Counted from the first letter of the stretch, positions 7,970 through 17,342 are shown. The stretch is DNA of 64,000 bases from Saccharopolyspora_D taberi (GCF_039534165.1 NZ_BAAAUX010000018.1:9808-73807); one strand, 5' to 3'. The notes: generated from the sequence alone by a model not told the origin. Program-made: numbers and translations.

Positions 7970-10900
7970 GTGACCCACCTCTACCCGCTGGACATCGCCG
8001 TGCACGCGAGCAACCTCGCCGAACGGCTCCGGACGATGCCGGTCCTGCAGGGCGCGGCGCCGCCGGACGGATCGCTCGACCCGGTGGACACCTGGCGGAT
8101 CGGCCGCCTCGCGGACCGCCTCGCCGACAAGTTCCTCCAGGAGGCCGCGCACCGGTCGGCTCCCGCGCGGTACACGAGGCAGGAGCTTGTCGACGTCCTT
8201 TCCCTTGCGCGGCACCACGAACTCGGGCACGTGGGAGGTGACGAGGAGACGGCCGCGTTCGTCGCGGACATGCACAGCGCATGGCTTCCGACCTACCGCG
8301 CGGCGCTGGACCGCTTCGAACCCGCGTCCGCCGATGGCGCGAGCTGGCGGGAGTTCGACGTCTACTGCGGACGGCTCGCCAAGGTGTGCGAACCGTTCCT
8401 GGTGGAGCTGGGCCGCAGGCTCGAAGAGGTCCGCGAGCCGATCGTCAGCCCGCGGGTGGTCGACGATCTGCAACGGCACCTGCACCGCAGGTTCGGGCTG
8501 GCGCTGGCGTGGGCGACCGAGGCGGACGCGAAGGTGCACTGCGCGCGGGAGGGGATCGACCAGGCAACCGCGTCCCGCGAGGAATACCTGGAATACCTGG
8601 ATTCCACGTTCGCCGACGGCATGTCCTACCACCGGTTCTACCTGAAGTTCCCGGTGCTGGGCCGCTGGCTCGCGCACGTCACGGCGTTGCTCGTCGACTT
8701 CGGGCAGCTGTTCCTCCGCCGCCTCGCCGCCGACGCCGCCGAAGTGGGGCAGCGGTTCTTCGGCCAGACGATCGAGGAGTTCCGCTCGGTTGAGCCAGGT
8801 CTGTCCGACTTCCACGCCGGTGCCCGCAGCGTCGTGCGGGTGGAGGCCGCGCTCGCCGACGGCAGCACGGGAACCTTCTACTACAAGCCGCGCTGCATCC
8901 GCTCGGCCGATGCGTTGCAGCACCTGCTCGGCCGCCTGGCCCGCGAGCAGGTGGTCGGGTTCGCCACGAGGTCCGTGCTGCCCCGGGACGGCTACGGTTA
9001 CGAAGCCGCGATTCCCAGCGGGCGCAACGAAGTCGGCACGATCGAGCAAGCCGAGGCGATCTACCGCGAACTCGGCGGGTACCTGGCGATCTTCTACGTG
9101 CTCGGCGGCGGCGACCTGCACTTCGAAAACATCCTGGTCGCCGACGGCCACGCGTTCATCTGCGATTTGGAGACCGTGCTCGGAGTCGCCCCGCAGGGGC
9201 GCACCCGCTCCGAGGGCACGCTGATCGACTCGGTGTTCCGGACCGGGTTGCTCGAATGGCCGCGCGCTGACGGAGCGGACGAGCAGATGCGGATCAGCGG
9301 CTATTCCGGCGGCGAGAAGTACGAGATGCCGGTTCCGGTACCGCGGGTGCGCGCCGGCGCGAGCTTCGAAGCATCCGTGGTGCACGAGTCCGGAATCCGG
9401 GTGGAGCCCGGCGGCGGGAACCGGGTCTTCCACAATGGACGGCTCGTGCAGCCCCAGGAGCACGCCGAGGCGATCATGGCGGGCTTCGGCCGGGTCTACG
9501 AGTGGTTCCAGCGGCAGCAGGACGACGCGGTCGAGTACCTGTCGGCGATCTTCGAGGGCGCATCTGCGCGGTTCATCAACTGGGGAACCCAGATCTACAC
9601 CCAGCTGCTGGCCTCCGCGCAGCACCCGAGGTGCCTGATGGACCCGATGGAGGTCGACCTGCTGACCAACACCGTGCGGACGTTCCCGCGCACGTGGGAC
9701 AACGAAGGTGTGCTCGCGGAGCAGGAGGTCGAGGCGATGTGGCGGCTCGACGTCCCCATCTTCACCGCGGACGCGCACGGAACCCTGCTCATCAGCGACC
9801 ACCGCGACCAGACCCGTGCGTTCCTGGCGAGCTCGCCGATCGACCACGCGGCGGAGCGCATCAAACGGCTCTCCGAGCAGAACAGGGCGCAGCAGAGCCA
9901 GTACGTGGCCGCGAGCCTTTCGGCGGGGGAGATCAGCAGCCCGGCGTTCGTGTCAACCTCGGTGAGCTATGCGGACAAGATCGGCTCCCGGCTGTGCGAA
10001 CTGCTGCGCGAGCCGACCGCCGCCAGCCCGTGGACCTCCTTCCAGCTCGGGGCGAACGGGCTGGAGGAGGCCGACGTCGAAACGGACCTGTTCCTGGGAT
10101 CGGCCGGAATCGGCCTGTTCCTGGCCTATCTCGACCACATCGAGCCCCGGCGGGAGTTCCGGCGGGCCGCGCAGCGCGCCCTCGACCACGCGTTGACCGG
10201 GCGTGGCGCGGACCGGATCGGCGCCTACGCCGGGCGCGGGGGCCTGATCTACCTGCTGACGCACCTGCACCACCTGTGGCGAGAGCACGACCTGCTCGCC
10301 GAGGCCGTGCGGCTGACCGATGCCCTGGCGCCCGAGATCGAGCGGGACCGCCACTTCGACGTCTTCCACGGCGTCGCGGGCATCATCCCGGTCATGCTGG
10401 GCCTGCCCGGCGATCGCGGTCTGGACCTCGCCCACCGGTGCGCCGAACATCTGTTGCGGCACGGGGAAGAACGCGACGGCACGCTCAGCTGGCCATCGTC
10501 CACTCCGGAGGAAGTCGATAGCAACCTGACCGGTTTTTCCCACGGTGCGGCGGGAATCGGCTGGGCGCTGATCTCCCTCGGTGCGCGGACCGGCCGCCCC
10601 GACTACGTCGAAGCCGGGCGCAAGGCGTTCGCCTACGAAGCGCTGCACTTCGACACCGATGAGCAGGACTGGTACGACCTGCGCCGCAGCCCCGGCGGAT
10701 TCGTCCGCAGGCAGCGCCACTTCGCCAACGCCTGGTGCAACGGCGCGGCGGGCATCGGCCTGAGCCGGATAGCGAGCTGGGCGGCGCTGGGCAGGACCGA
10801 CGAACTCCTGATGCGCGAGGCCAGGCAGGCACTGTCGGCGACGGTGCGCAACTTCCCGCAGCTGCGCAACCACACGCTGTGCCACGGCATGTCGGGCAAC

Positions 10901-11146
10901 GCCGAACTGCTGCTCAGGTTCGCGCTGCTGAACAGCGAACCGGCCTTCCAGCTCGAAGCCAACGTGCAGGTCCAGGACCTGTGGCGCAGCTTGGACGACG
11001 CCGAACTGGGCAACGGGGAGGCCAGCGCGAGCTTCTTCCCCGGCCTGATGCTGGGCATCTCCGGGTTCGGGATGCACCTGCTGCGCCTGGCCCATCCGGA
11101 CCGGGTGCCGTCCGTCCTGCTGCTGGATTCCCCGCCGTCCCGATGA
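7970..11146 (+). CDS. cinM: Class II lanthipeptide synthetase LanM (CinM-like)
   Basis: A 1058-residue bifunctional enzyme that phosphorylates and dehydrates Ser/Thr of the precursor, then cyclises with Cys. The N-terminal DUF4135 dehydratase has the kinase-like motif GGGDLHFEN and CDLETVLGV. The C-terminal LanC-like cyclase begins near residue 690 and carries the zinc ligands in NAWCNGAAGIG and TLCHGMSGN. The GTG at 7970 was chosen because CAGGAG precedes it by nine bases; the frame is open back to 7856 but that stretch is the hairpin region. Length is close to CinM. It must install the three thioether rings of the 19-residue core. Confidence 0.95.
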   Translation: MTHLYPLDIAVHASNLAERLRTMPVLQGAAPPDGSLDPVDTWRIGRLADRLADKFLQEAAHRSAPARYTRQELVDVLSLARHHELGHVGGDEETAAFVADMHSAWLPTYRAALDRFEPASADGASWREFDVYCGRLAKVCEPFLVELGRRLEEVREPIVSPRVVDDLQRHLHRRFGLALAWATEADAKVHCAREGIDQATASREEYLEYLDSTFADGMSYHRFYLKFPVLGRWLAHVTALLVDFGQLFLRRLAADAAEVGQRFFGQTIEEFRSVEPGLSDFHAGARSVVRVEAALADGSTGTFYYKPRCIRSADALQHLLGRLAREQVVGFATRSVLPRDGYGYEAAIPSGRNEVGTIEQAEAIYRELGGYLAIFYVLGGGDLHFENILVADGHAFICDLETVLGVAPQGRTRSEGTLIDSVFRTGLLEWPRADGADEQMRISGYSGGEKYEMPVPVPRVRAGASFEASVVHESGIRVEPGGGNRVFHNGRLVQPQEHAEAIMAGFGRVYEWFQRQQDDAVEYLSAIFEGASARFINWGTQIYTQLLASAQHPRCLMDPMEVDLLTNTVRTFPRTWDNEGVLAEQEVEAMWRLDVPIFTADAHGTLLISDHRDQTRAFLASSPIDHAAERIKRLSEQNRAQQSQYVAASLSAGEISSPAFVSTSVSYADKIGSRLCELLREPTAASPWTSFQLGANGLEEADVETDLFLGSAGIGLFLAYLDHIEPRREFRRAAQRALDHALTGRGADRIGAYAGRGGLIYLLTHLHHLWREHDLLAEAVRLTDALAPEIERDRHFDVFHGVAGIIPVMLGLPGDRGLDLAHRCAEHLLRHGEERDGTLSWPSSTPEEVDSNLTGFSHGAAGIGWALISLGARTGRPDYVEAGRKAFAYEALHFDTDEQDWYDLRRSPGGFVRRQRHFANAWCNGAAGIGLSRIASWAALGRTDELLMREARQALSATVRNFPQLRNHTLCHGMSGNAELLLRFALLNSEPAFQLEANVQVQDLWRSLDDAELGNGEASASFFPGLMLGISGFGMHLLRLAHPDRVPSVLLLDSPPSR

Positions 11147-11194
11147 CACCGCGGTCCTCATGATCCCCGTCCCGATGAGGAGTGGAGAACGAAC

Positions 11195-12097
11195 ATGTCC
11201 GTCGAATCCTGCAAGGAGTTCCTGCACGCCACCGAGACCCGTGCGGATCTCGCGCAGCAGCTCAAGGCCACGACCGGGATCCGGGAGGTCATCGCGCTCG
11301 CCGGGCGGCACGGCTTCGCCTTCGGCCCGGAGGACCTGCTGAAGGGCTCGGCGTCGTACACGCCGACCCGCGCGCCGAAACCCGAACCGCCCGCGCCGAG
11401 CGAGTCCAGCGGCTTCTACCACCACGAGTTCGAGCTGTCCGAACTCCCGGGCTTCGAGGTCGTCGCCGAGGAGCTGGACCAGCTCAAGGTGCAGCCGCCG
11501 TCGGTCGATCTCGCGCGCTTCGACGAGGACTTCCGGGAAGAGGACCTGCGTTCGACCTCGATGTCGCCGGCCGCACCGGAGTTCCGCGACTGGTACGAGC
11601 AGATGATGCGGACGCACTGGCGCAACCCGGTCCGGCCCGACGCACCGCGCCGCGACTTCCACCTGGTCAACCTCGACGAGCACATCGACCACCCCGGCTA
11701 CCCGCGCTACTTCGAGGCCAAGAGCCGGGTGATCGGGGCGCTGGAGGAGCTGTTCGGCAGCGACGTGCGGTTCTCCGGTTCGATGTGGTACCCGCCGTCG
11801 AGCTACCGGCTCTGGCACACCAACGAGACCCAGCCCGGCTGGCGGATGTACGTGGTCGACCTCGACGAGCCGTTCGACGACCCGGCGCACACGTCGTTCT
11901 TCCGGTACATGAACCCCGACACCGAGGAGATCGTCACGCTCCGGGAGCGGCCGAGGATCGTGCGGTTCTTCAAGGTGGAGCAGGAGGCGGACAAGCTGTT
12001 CTGGCACTGCATCGTCAACCCGACGAAGCGGCACCGCTGGAGCTTCGGCTTCGCGGTCCCGGAGAACTGGGCCGAACGCATCGAGCGCGTGCGCTGA
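11195..12097 (+). CDS. cinX: CinX-like aspartyl beta-hydroxylase with Nif11-like N-terminus
   Basis: A 300-residue protein in the position of CinX/DurX, the Fe(II)/2-oxoglutarate enzyme that hydroxylates Asp15, a residue needed for phosphatidylethanolamine binding. Candidate iron and substrate residues lie in RLWHTNETQ and in KLFWHCIV with Arg in KRHRWSFGF. The first 55 residues (SVESCKEFLHATETRADLAQQL, then ALAGRHGFAFGPEDLLKG) look like a Nif11 domain, otherwise known from RiPP leader peptides, followed by a Pro-rich linker. The start follows GGAGTGGAGAACG. The stop overlaps the transporter ATG by one base. Confidence 0.85.
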   Translation: MSVESCKEFLHATETRADLAQQLKATTGIREVIALAGRHGFAFGPEDLLKGSASYTPTRAPKPEPPAPSESSGFYHHEFELSELPGFEVVAEELDQLKVQPPSVDLARFDEDFREEDLRSTSMSPAAPEFRDWYEQMMRTHWRNPVRPDAPRRDFHLVNLDEHIDHPGYPRYFEAKSRVIGALEELFGSDVRFSGSMWYPPSSYRLWHTNETQPGWRMYVVDLDEPFDDPAHTSFFRYMNPDTEEIVTLRERPRIVRFFKVEQEADKLFWHCIVNPTKRHRWSFGFAVPENWAERIERVR

Positions 12098-13092
12098 TGC
12101 GCGTGACGCGGGGGGAGGAGGGGGCCGAGGTCCCGGCGATCCGGGCGACCGGGGTGCGCAAGGAGTTCGGCGCGGTGGAAGCGGTCCGGGGCGTGGACCT
12201 GACCGTCGCGCAGGGCGAGCTGTTCGGCTTCCTCGGCCCCAACGGGGCCGGGAAGACCACCATGATCGCGATGCTGTGCACGCTGGCCCGCCCCACGGCG
12301 GGCCGCATCGCGGTCGCCGGGTACGACGCGGTGCTCGACCCGCACGAGGTGCGCCGCAGGCTCGGCCTGGTCTTCCAGGAGAGCACCCTGGACGCGGACC
12401 TGACGGCGCGGGAGAACCTGCGGTTCCACGCCGATCTCTACGCGATGCCGCTGGCGTCCCTGCCCGTTCGCATCGCCGAGATGCTGGACCTCGTCGGGTT
12501 GCGGGAGCGCGCCGGTTCGCTGGTCCGCACCTTCTCCGGCGGCATGCGGCGCAGGCTGGAGATCGCCCGGGGTCTGCTGCACCGCCCCCGGGTGCTCTTC
12601 CTGGACGAGCCGACGATCGGCCTCGACCCGGCGACCCGCGCGGAGGTGTGGACCTACCTGCACGGGGTGCGGGAGAACGAGGAGACCACGATGTTCCTCA
12701 CCACGCACTACCTCGACGAGGCCGACCGCTGCGACCGCATCGCGATCCTGGACCGCGGCCGCATCGTAGTCGAGGGCCCGCCGGAGGAGCTGAAAGCGGT
12801 GCTCGGAGCAGACCGGGTCACCCTGCGGACGGCTGACGACCAGGTCGCGGCGGCCCGGTTGCGGGAGCGGTTCGGGCTGCCGTCCACGGTCGGTCCCACC
12901 GGGATCCAGGTGCGGGTGGAGGACGGGGCGCGGGCGGTGCCGCGGCTTTGCGCGGGACTCGACACCGCGGTCTACGAGGTGACTGTCACCCGCCCCAGCC
13001 TCGACGACGTCTACCTGCACTACACCGGCCACGGGATCGGCGACGCCGACCCGGACGACGCGGTGCTCACCCCCACCGGAGAACAGCCATGA
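12097..13092 (+). CDS. cinT: ABC transporter ATP-binding protein, lanthipeptide export (CinT-like)
   Basis: A 331-residue DrrA-type ATPase that should power export of the modified peptide together with the next gene. Walker A is GPNGAGKTT, the Q-loop is VFQESTLD, the signature is FSGGMRRRLEIARGL, Walker B is VLFLDEP, and the switch His is in LTTHY. The C-terminal 90 residues form the DrrA-like extension, ending in VTRPSLDDVYLHYTG. Start overlaps the cinX stop by one base and the stop overlaps the permease start (ATGA), so the operon is tightly coupled. Confidence 0.92.
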   Translation: MRVTRGEEGAEVPAIRATGVRKEFGAVEAVRGVDLTVAQGELFGFLGPNGAGKTTMIAMLCTLARPTAGRIAVAGYDAVLDPHEVRRRLGLVFQESTLDADLTARENLRFHADLYAMPLASLPVRIAEMLDLVGLRERAGSLVRTFSGGMRRRLEIARGLLHRPRVLFLDEPTIGLDPATRAEVWTYLHGVRENEETTMFLTTHYLDEADRCDRIAILDRGRIVVEGPPEELKAVLGADRVTLRTADDQVAAARLRERFGLPSTVGPTGIQVRVEDGARAVPRLCAGLDTAVYEVTVTRPSLDDVYLHYTGHGIGDADPDDAVLTPTGEQP

Positions 13093-13937
13093 CCAGCACC
13101 ATGTTCGATGTGGACAGTCGCGGGTGGACTTCCGAAGTGCGCGCGGGAACCATGGTCTGGCGCCGGGAACTGGTCCACTTCCTGCGCACTCCGGCCACCG
13201 CGGTGGTCGCCTTGCTCCAGCCGATGCTGTTCCTCTACATCCTCGGGGTCGGCCTGTCCCGGCTGTTCGCCTCGGGCGGCCAGGCCTCGGCCGACTCCTA
13301 CCTGGCGTTCCTGTTCCCGGGAGTGCTCGTCATGGCCGCCCAGGCACCCGCGCTCGCGGTCGGGGCGTCGATCGTGTGGGACCGGCAGACCGGTTTCCTC
13401 CGCGAGATGCTGGTCGCGCCGGTCCGGCGCAGCACGCTGCTGGTGGGCAAGTGCCTGGGCGGGGCGACGGTCGCGACCTGCCAGGGCGCTGTCGTGCTGG
13501 TCAGCGCCGGACTCGTCGGCATCCCGTACCGCGTCGACCTGTTCGCCGTCCTGCTGGCCGAGCTCTCGCTGGCGGCGCTGTCCATGACGGTGTTCGCCGC
13601 CGTGGTCGCGGTGTCGATCCGCCGGTTGAAGACGTACAACACGATGCTGTCGGTGATGGTGACCCCGATGCTGTTCCTGTCCGGGATGATGTTCCCGATC
13701 AGCGCGATGCCCCGGTGGATGGAGGTCCTCGCGCTCGCCAACCCGCTGACCTACGCAGTGGACGCGATGCGCGGTACGGTCGAGTGGTTCACCGCCGAAG
13801 CCCCGGGGACGGCGTTGGCGAGCCCGGTCGCGTGGTTCGGCTGGGCGGTGCCCGCGCCGCTGGAGATCGCGCTCGTCGCGGCGTTCTCGGTGGCCCTGCT
13901 GGCCGCTGCCGCCCGGCGGTTCTCCCGGCCGGACTGA
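13089..13937 (+). CDS. cinH: ABC-2 type permease, lanthipeptide export (CinH-like)
   Basis: A 282-residue ABC-2 family membrane protein with about six transmembrane segments, for example VVALLQPMLFLYILGVGL, GVLVMAAQAPALAVGASI, AVVLVSAGLVG and a C-terminal IALVAAFSVALLAAAARRF. It pairs with the preceding ATPase as a DrrAB-like exporter. It is the last gene of the lanthipeptide operon and ends two bases before the convergent STAND gene. No phosphatidylethanolamine methyltransferase (the cinnamycin self-resistance gene) follows it in this window. Confidence 0.92.
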   Translation: MTSTMFDVDSRGWTSEVRAGTMVWRRELVHFLRTPATAVVALLQPMLFLYILGVGLSRLFASGGQASADSYLAFLFPGVLVMAAQAPALAVGASIVWDRQTGFLREMLVAPVRRSTLLVGKCLGGATVATCQGAVVLVSAGLVGIPYRVDLFAVLLAELSLAALSMTVFAAVVAVSIRRLKTYNTMLSVMVTPMLFLSGMMFPISAMPRWMEVLALANPLTYAVDAMRGTVEWFTAEAPGTALASPVAWFGWAVPAPLEIALVAAFSVALLAAAARRFSRPD

Positions 13938-13939
13938 GG

Positions 13940-16252
13940 TCAGCGCCGGGCGCGGAGCCTGGTGGCGCGCGGGTCGGGGAACGCGGCGAACAACCCGGCG
14001 GCCTCTTCCCGGCAGCTGTCGGCGTCGTCCGCGGCGCCGGTGGCGTGCAGCGCGGCGCCGAGGTGGTCCAGCGCGAGGGCGAGCTGCCAGCGGTCGCCGA
14101 GCTCGCGGAACGCCGTGACCGCCAGGCGGTGGAAGCCGATCGCCTCGGCCGGTTGCCCCGCCTGCTGGTACGCCTCGCCGGTCGCGTCGAACGTCATGGC
14201 CTCCCGCGCTCGGTCGCCCAGCCGGCGTTGCAGCATCGCCGCTCGCTGCAAGGAATCGAGCGCGTTGTGCGGCTCGCCCAGCGCGAGCTGGACCCGGCCG
14301 CGTTCGAGGAGCCAGAACGCCTCGCGCGCCCGGTTCTGGATCTCCTCGGCGATCACCACCGCCTCCTCGATCGCGGTGCTCGCCGCATCGAGCTCGCCCA
14401 GCCCGCGATGGGCGTGGCTGAGCCCGCGCAGCGCGTCGCCGACGCGATCCCGCGCGCCCAGCCGCCGGAAGACCGCGAGCGCCTGCCGGAGCCGCTCGGC
14501 GGCCTCGGCGAACCGCTCCAGTTCGAGATCGACGTTGGCGGCGTTGTTCCACGCGGTCGCCGTCCAGTACTCGTCGTCGAGTTCGGCGGCGATCTCCGCG
14601 GCGCGCTCGAACCACTCGCGGGCCTCCGGAAGCGCGCGGGTGCGCAGGTGCGTCAGGCCGATGGCGTTGGTCGGGCCGATTTCGCCCGCGGTGTCCCCGA
14701 GTTCGGCCCGGATGGCCAGCGCGGCCTGCTGGAACCTGATCGCCTCGGCCGGGTTCGACGACTGGGTGTGCGCTTTGCCCAGGCTCTCCAGGACGTCGGC
14801 CTCGCCTGCCCGATCGCCCAGTCCGCGCACCGCACCGAGCGCGAGCGTGGCGGTGGCGAACCAGTCGTCGAAGTGGTTGCGGTTGGCGTAGATCCCTCGC
14901 AGCACCGCCGGAATCCGCGCGGCGAGATCGCGCATCCCGGTCTCCTCCGCGACCCGGGTCGCGGCCACCAGGTTCGGCCGTTCCTGCTCGTACCAGTCGT
15001 TCGCCTGCTGGTAGCCGGCGAACATCGGGCTTTCCGAACCGTTGAGCACCTGCACGGCTTCCTCTGCCGTGCGCAGGTACCAGAGCAGCACCCGCCGCAC
15101 CGCCGCGTCGGTCGTCTCGGCGGTTTCCTCGGCCCTGGCCTGGTTGGTGGCGTACGCGCGGAGCAGGTCGTGGAACTCGTAGCGGTTCGGCTGGGGCTGT
15201 TCGAGCAGGTGCGCACCGACGAGGTCGTCCAGCAGCCGACGGGTCCGCGCCGCGGGCAGGTCGGCCAGCGCCGCGGCGGCGGTCGAGCTGAACGCGGCGC
15301 CCGGATGCAGGCCCAGCAACCGGAAAAGCCGACCGGCTTCGGCGGGCAGCGCCCGGTAGGACCAGGCGAACACCGTGCGCACCGCGTCGGACTCGTCGTC
15401 GTCGCCCGCGGTCAGCGCCTCCCACAGCGCCGACTCGTCCCGCAGTTCCGCGATCAGGTCGTGCAGCGGCATGTGCGGACGGCTGATCGCGCGCTCGGCG
15501 GCGATCCGCAGCGCCAGCGGCAGGCGGGCGCACAGCCGGGCCAGCTCGGTGAGTTCGGAGACCTCGTCGGGAAGGCGGTAGCCCTCGGTCGCTCCGCGCA
15601 GCAGCTCCACCGCCTCGCTGTCGTGGAGCACCCCGAGCGTGACGCGGTAGGCCCCGTCCCGCGCGACCAGACCGGACAGCCTGCTGCGGCTGGTGACCAG
15701 CACCAGGCACCCCGCGACACCGGGCAGCAGCGGCCGGACCTGGCCGGCGGTCGCGGCGTTGTCCAGCACGACCAGCACGCGGCGGCCCGCCAGCCGCGAG
15801 CGGTAGAGCGCGGCCCGCGACTCCAGGTCGGCCGGAACGGCATCGGCCGGGACGCCCATCGCGAGCAGGAAACGTTCCAGGGCCTGGTCCGCGGTGATCG
15901 GGGCGCCCGGGTCGTAGCCGTGCAGGTTCACGTAGAGCTGCCCGTCGGGGAAGCGGTCGGCGACCTGGTGCGCCCAGTGCACCGCCAGCGAGGTCTTGCC
16001 GACACCGGCCGTGCCCACCACCACGCAGGTGGCGATCGCGTTCCGGCCCCGGCCGCGGTCGGCCAGGATCAGGTCGAGCCGCTCCAGTTCCTGCGCCCGG
16101 TTGACGAAACCCCGGACGTCGCCAGGGAGCTGTCGCGGCGGCGGTCCGGCGACCGGTTCCCGGCCGTGGAAGTGCACGCCACCGCTGACCTCGCGAGCCT
16201 GGACGAAATCCCTGGCCGAACCGGAAAGATCGTTGCGCGAATCCTCGCTCAT
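13940..16252 (-). CDS. AfsR-like STAND (NB-ARC) ATPase with TPR repeats
   Basis: A 770-residue signalling ATPase. After a short N-terminal segment with GGVHFHG (residues 24-30), the NB-ARC module shows Walker A GTAGVGKTS at about residues 80-88, Walker B RRVLVVLDNA, the sensor LVTSRSRL, and GLPLAL-like RLPLALRIAAE. The C-terminal half (about residues 400-760) is a series of tetratricopeptide repeats. It lacks the SARP DNA-binding domain of true AfsR, so a direct DNA-binding role cannot be assumed. It is convergent with the lanthipeptide operon and may be a regulator or a stress/defence sensor. Confidence 0.85.
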   Translation of the reverse strand: MSEDSRNDLSGSARDFVQAREVSGGVHFHGREPVAGPPPRQLPGDVRGFVNRAQELERLDLILADRGRGRNAIATCVVVGTAGVGKTSLAVHWAHQVADRFPDGQLYVNLHGYDPGAPITADQALERFLLAMGVPADAVPADLESRAALYRSRLAGRRVLVVLDNAATAGQVRPLLPGVAGCLVLVTSRSRLSGLVARDGAYRVTLGVLHDSEAVELLRGATEGYRLPDEVSELTELARLCARLPLALRIAAERAISRPHMPLHDLIAELRDESALWEALTAGDDDESDAVRTVFAWSYRALPAEAGRLFRLLGLHPGAAFSSTAAAALADLPAARTRRLLDDLVGAHLLEQPQPNRYEFHDLLRAYATNQARAEETAETTDAAVRRVLLWYLRTAEEAVQVLNGSESPMFAGYQQANDWYEQERPNLVAATRVAEETGMRDLAARIPAVLRGIYANRNHFDDWFATATLALGAVRGLGDRAGEADVLESLGKAHTQSSNPAEAIRFQQAALAIRAELGDTAGEIGPTNAIGLTHLRTRALPEAREWFERAAEIAAELDDEYWTATAWNNAANVDLELERFAEAAERLRQALAVFRRLGARDRVGDALRGLSHAHRGLGELDAASTAIEEAVVIAEEIQNRAREAFWLLERGRVQLALGEPHNALDSLQRAAMLQRRLGDRAREAMTFDATGEAYQQAGQPAEAIGFHRLAVTAFRELGDRWQLALALDHLGAALHATGAADDADSCREEAAGLFAAFPDPRATRLRARR

Positions 16253-16262
16253 GGTGCTCGCC

Positions 16263-16874
16263 TCAGGCCGCGTTCGGCGGTCGCAGCCCGGCGATCTCGC
16301 GGCGGAAGTACGCCTCCAGCGGCTCGCCCTGCTCGAAGAGGTTTCGCGCGAAATCGGCCCACTGGCCGACTATGGCGGTGTCCAGGGAGCGGATCGCTCC
16401 GGTGACGCCACCGTCGTCGCCGTAAAGCACCTCGTACACGCACTCGCTGCCAATGACGAAGATCTCGGGCAGCGGACCGTCGTTCTCGAACGGCTCGACG
16501 GTCTCGGGGCCGACGACGTTGATCTTCCCGCCGGACTGGGAGCGCACCAGCAGGGAGTTCAGCTCCCAGATCAGGTAGGGGCTGACGGGCTTCTCCACCA
16601 CCCGGACCCGCCGGACCTCGAAACCGTTGCGCGCGATGCGCTCGTGGTAACTGCGCAGGCCAGGACGTCGTTGCTCGATCAGTTCCAGCGCCCGTTCCCA
16701 GTCACCCCGGTGGAACGCCTGCCAGCTTTCATCGTTGGGTTCGATGAAAGTCTGGCGGCGTTCGAGCTTCCAGCAGCCTTCCGCGCCGGTGCGCCAGAAG
16801 CGCAGGCCGAAGTCTTCGAGGTACTCGTCCACGGCCAGCCGATCGCCAGTGATCGCGGTGGTGAGCTCACTCAT
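16263..16874 (-). CDS. DUF6879-family protein
   Basis: A 203-residue protein of the actinobacterial DUF6879 type, recognised by FWRTGAEGCWKLERRQTF, the W...F..GDWERAL helix and YLIWELNSLLVRSQSGGKI. Family function is unknown; members often sit beside small hypothetical genes and helix-turn-helix regulators. The ATG at 16874 is preferred over TTG 16886 because it sits in an ATGAGTGA overlap with the upstream partner, indicating translational coupling. It lies ten bases upstream of the STAND ATPase on the same strand, so all three may form one operon. Confidence 0.75.
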   Translation of the reverse strand: MSELTTAITGDRLAVDEYLEDFGLRFWRTGAEGCWKLERRQTFIEPNDESWQAFHRGDWERALELIEQRRPGLRSYHERIARNGFEVRRVRVVEKPVSPYLIWELNSLLVRSQSGGKINVVGPETVEPFENDGPLPEIFVIGSECVYEVLYGDDGGVTGAIRSLDTAIVGQWADFARNLFEQGEPLEAYFRREIAGLRPPNAA

Positions 16875-17136
16875 CGGGAATATCAACCTTCGCTGCTCGC
16901 AGCATCCGGCCGGGAATGATGACCAGCCGCTCGTCCCTGCCCACGCTCACGCCTTCGGGCAGCCGGGGCGCGTAGTTGTCGGTCAGATCGCGGCCGATCA
17001 CGGCTACGTCGCCGTTGTCGAGTTCCCAGATGTCCGGGCACGACGGATCTACGTTCGTGTCACCGGTCTCGAGGGCGGACTTGCCAAGGCGGCGTTGGAA
17101 CGACGCCTTCGGGTCGGCTTCCCAGGGTCTAGGCAT
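16867..17136 (-). CDS. Small hypothetical protein paired with DUF6879
   Basis: An 89-residue hydrophilic protein. The central region CPDIWELDNGDVAVIGRDLT followed by a segment with RDERLVIIPGRML is typical of small proteins encoded just before DUF6879 genes in actinomycetes. Its stop overlaps the DUF6879 start. I see no membrane segment, signal peptide or catalytic motif. Function unknown. Confidence 0.7.
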   Translation of the reverse strand: MPRPWEADPKASFQRRLGKSALETGDTNVDPSCPDIWELDNGDVAVIGRDLTDNYAPRLPEGVSVGRDERLVIIPGRMLRAAKVDIPDE

Positions 17137-17342
17137 CTCAGCTCCTCCGGAGGATGAACACGGGGAGTGCTTCGTTGGGCACCTTGAGCAACCGATGCTA
17201 TCGGTTCGCCGTAACGCGCATTTCCGCTTTCGCCGCTTTCACCCGGACGGACCGGAGGGGGAGGCAGGCCGGGGCACAGGTTCATGCGATCAGTCGGCTC
17301 GGGCTGATCCGGGGGCGGGTTTTCGGAATATTCCGCGCATTG

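Noticed and set aside
9953..12034. Long antisense frame opposite cinM/cinX
   Set aside because: It is a GC-driven shadow of well-identified genes, with low-complexity composition and no recognisable domain.
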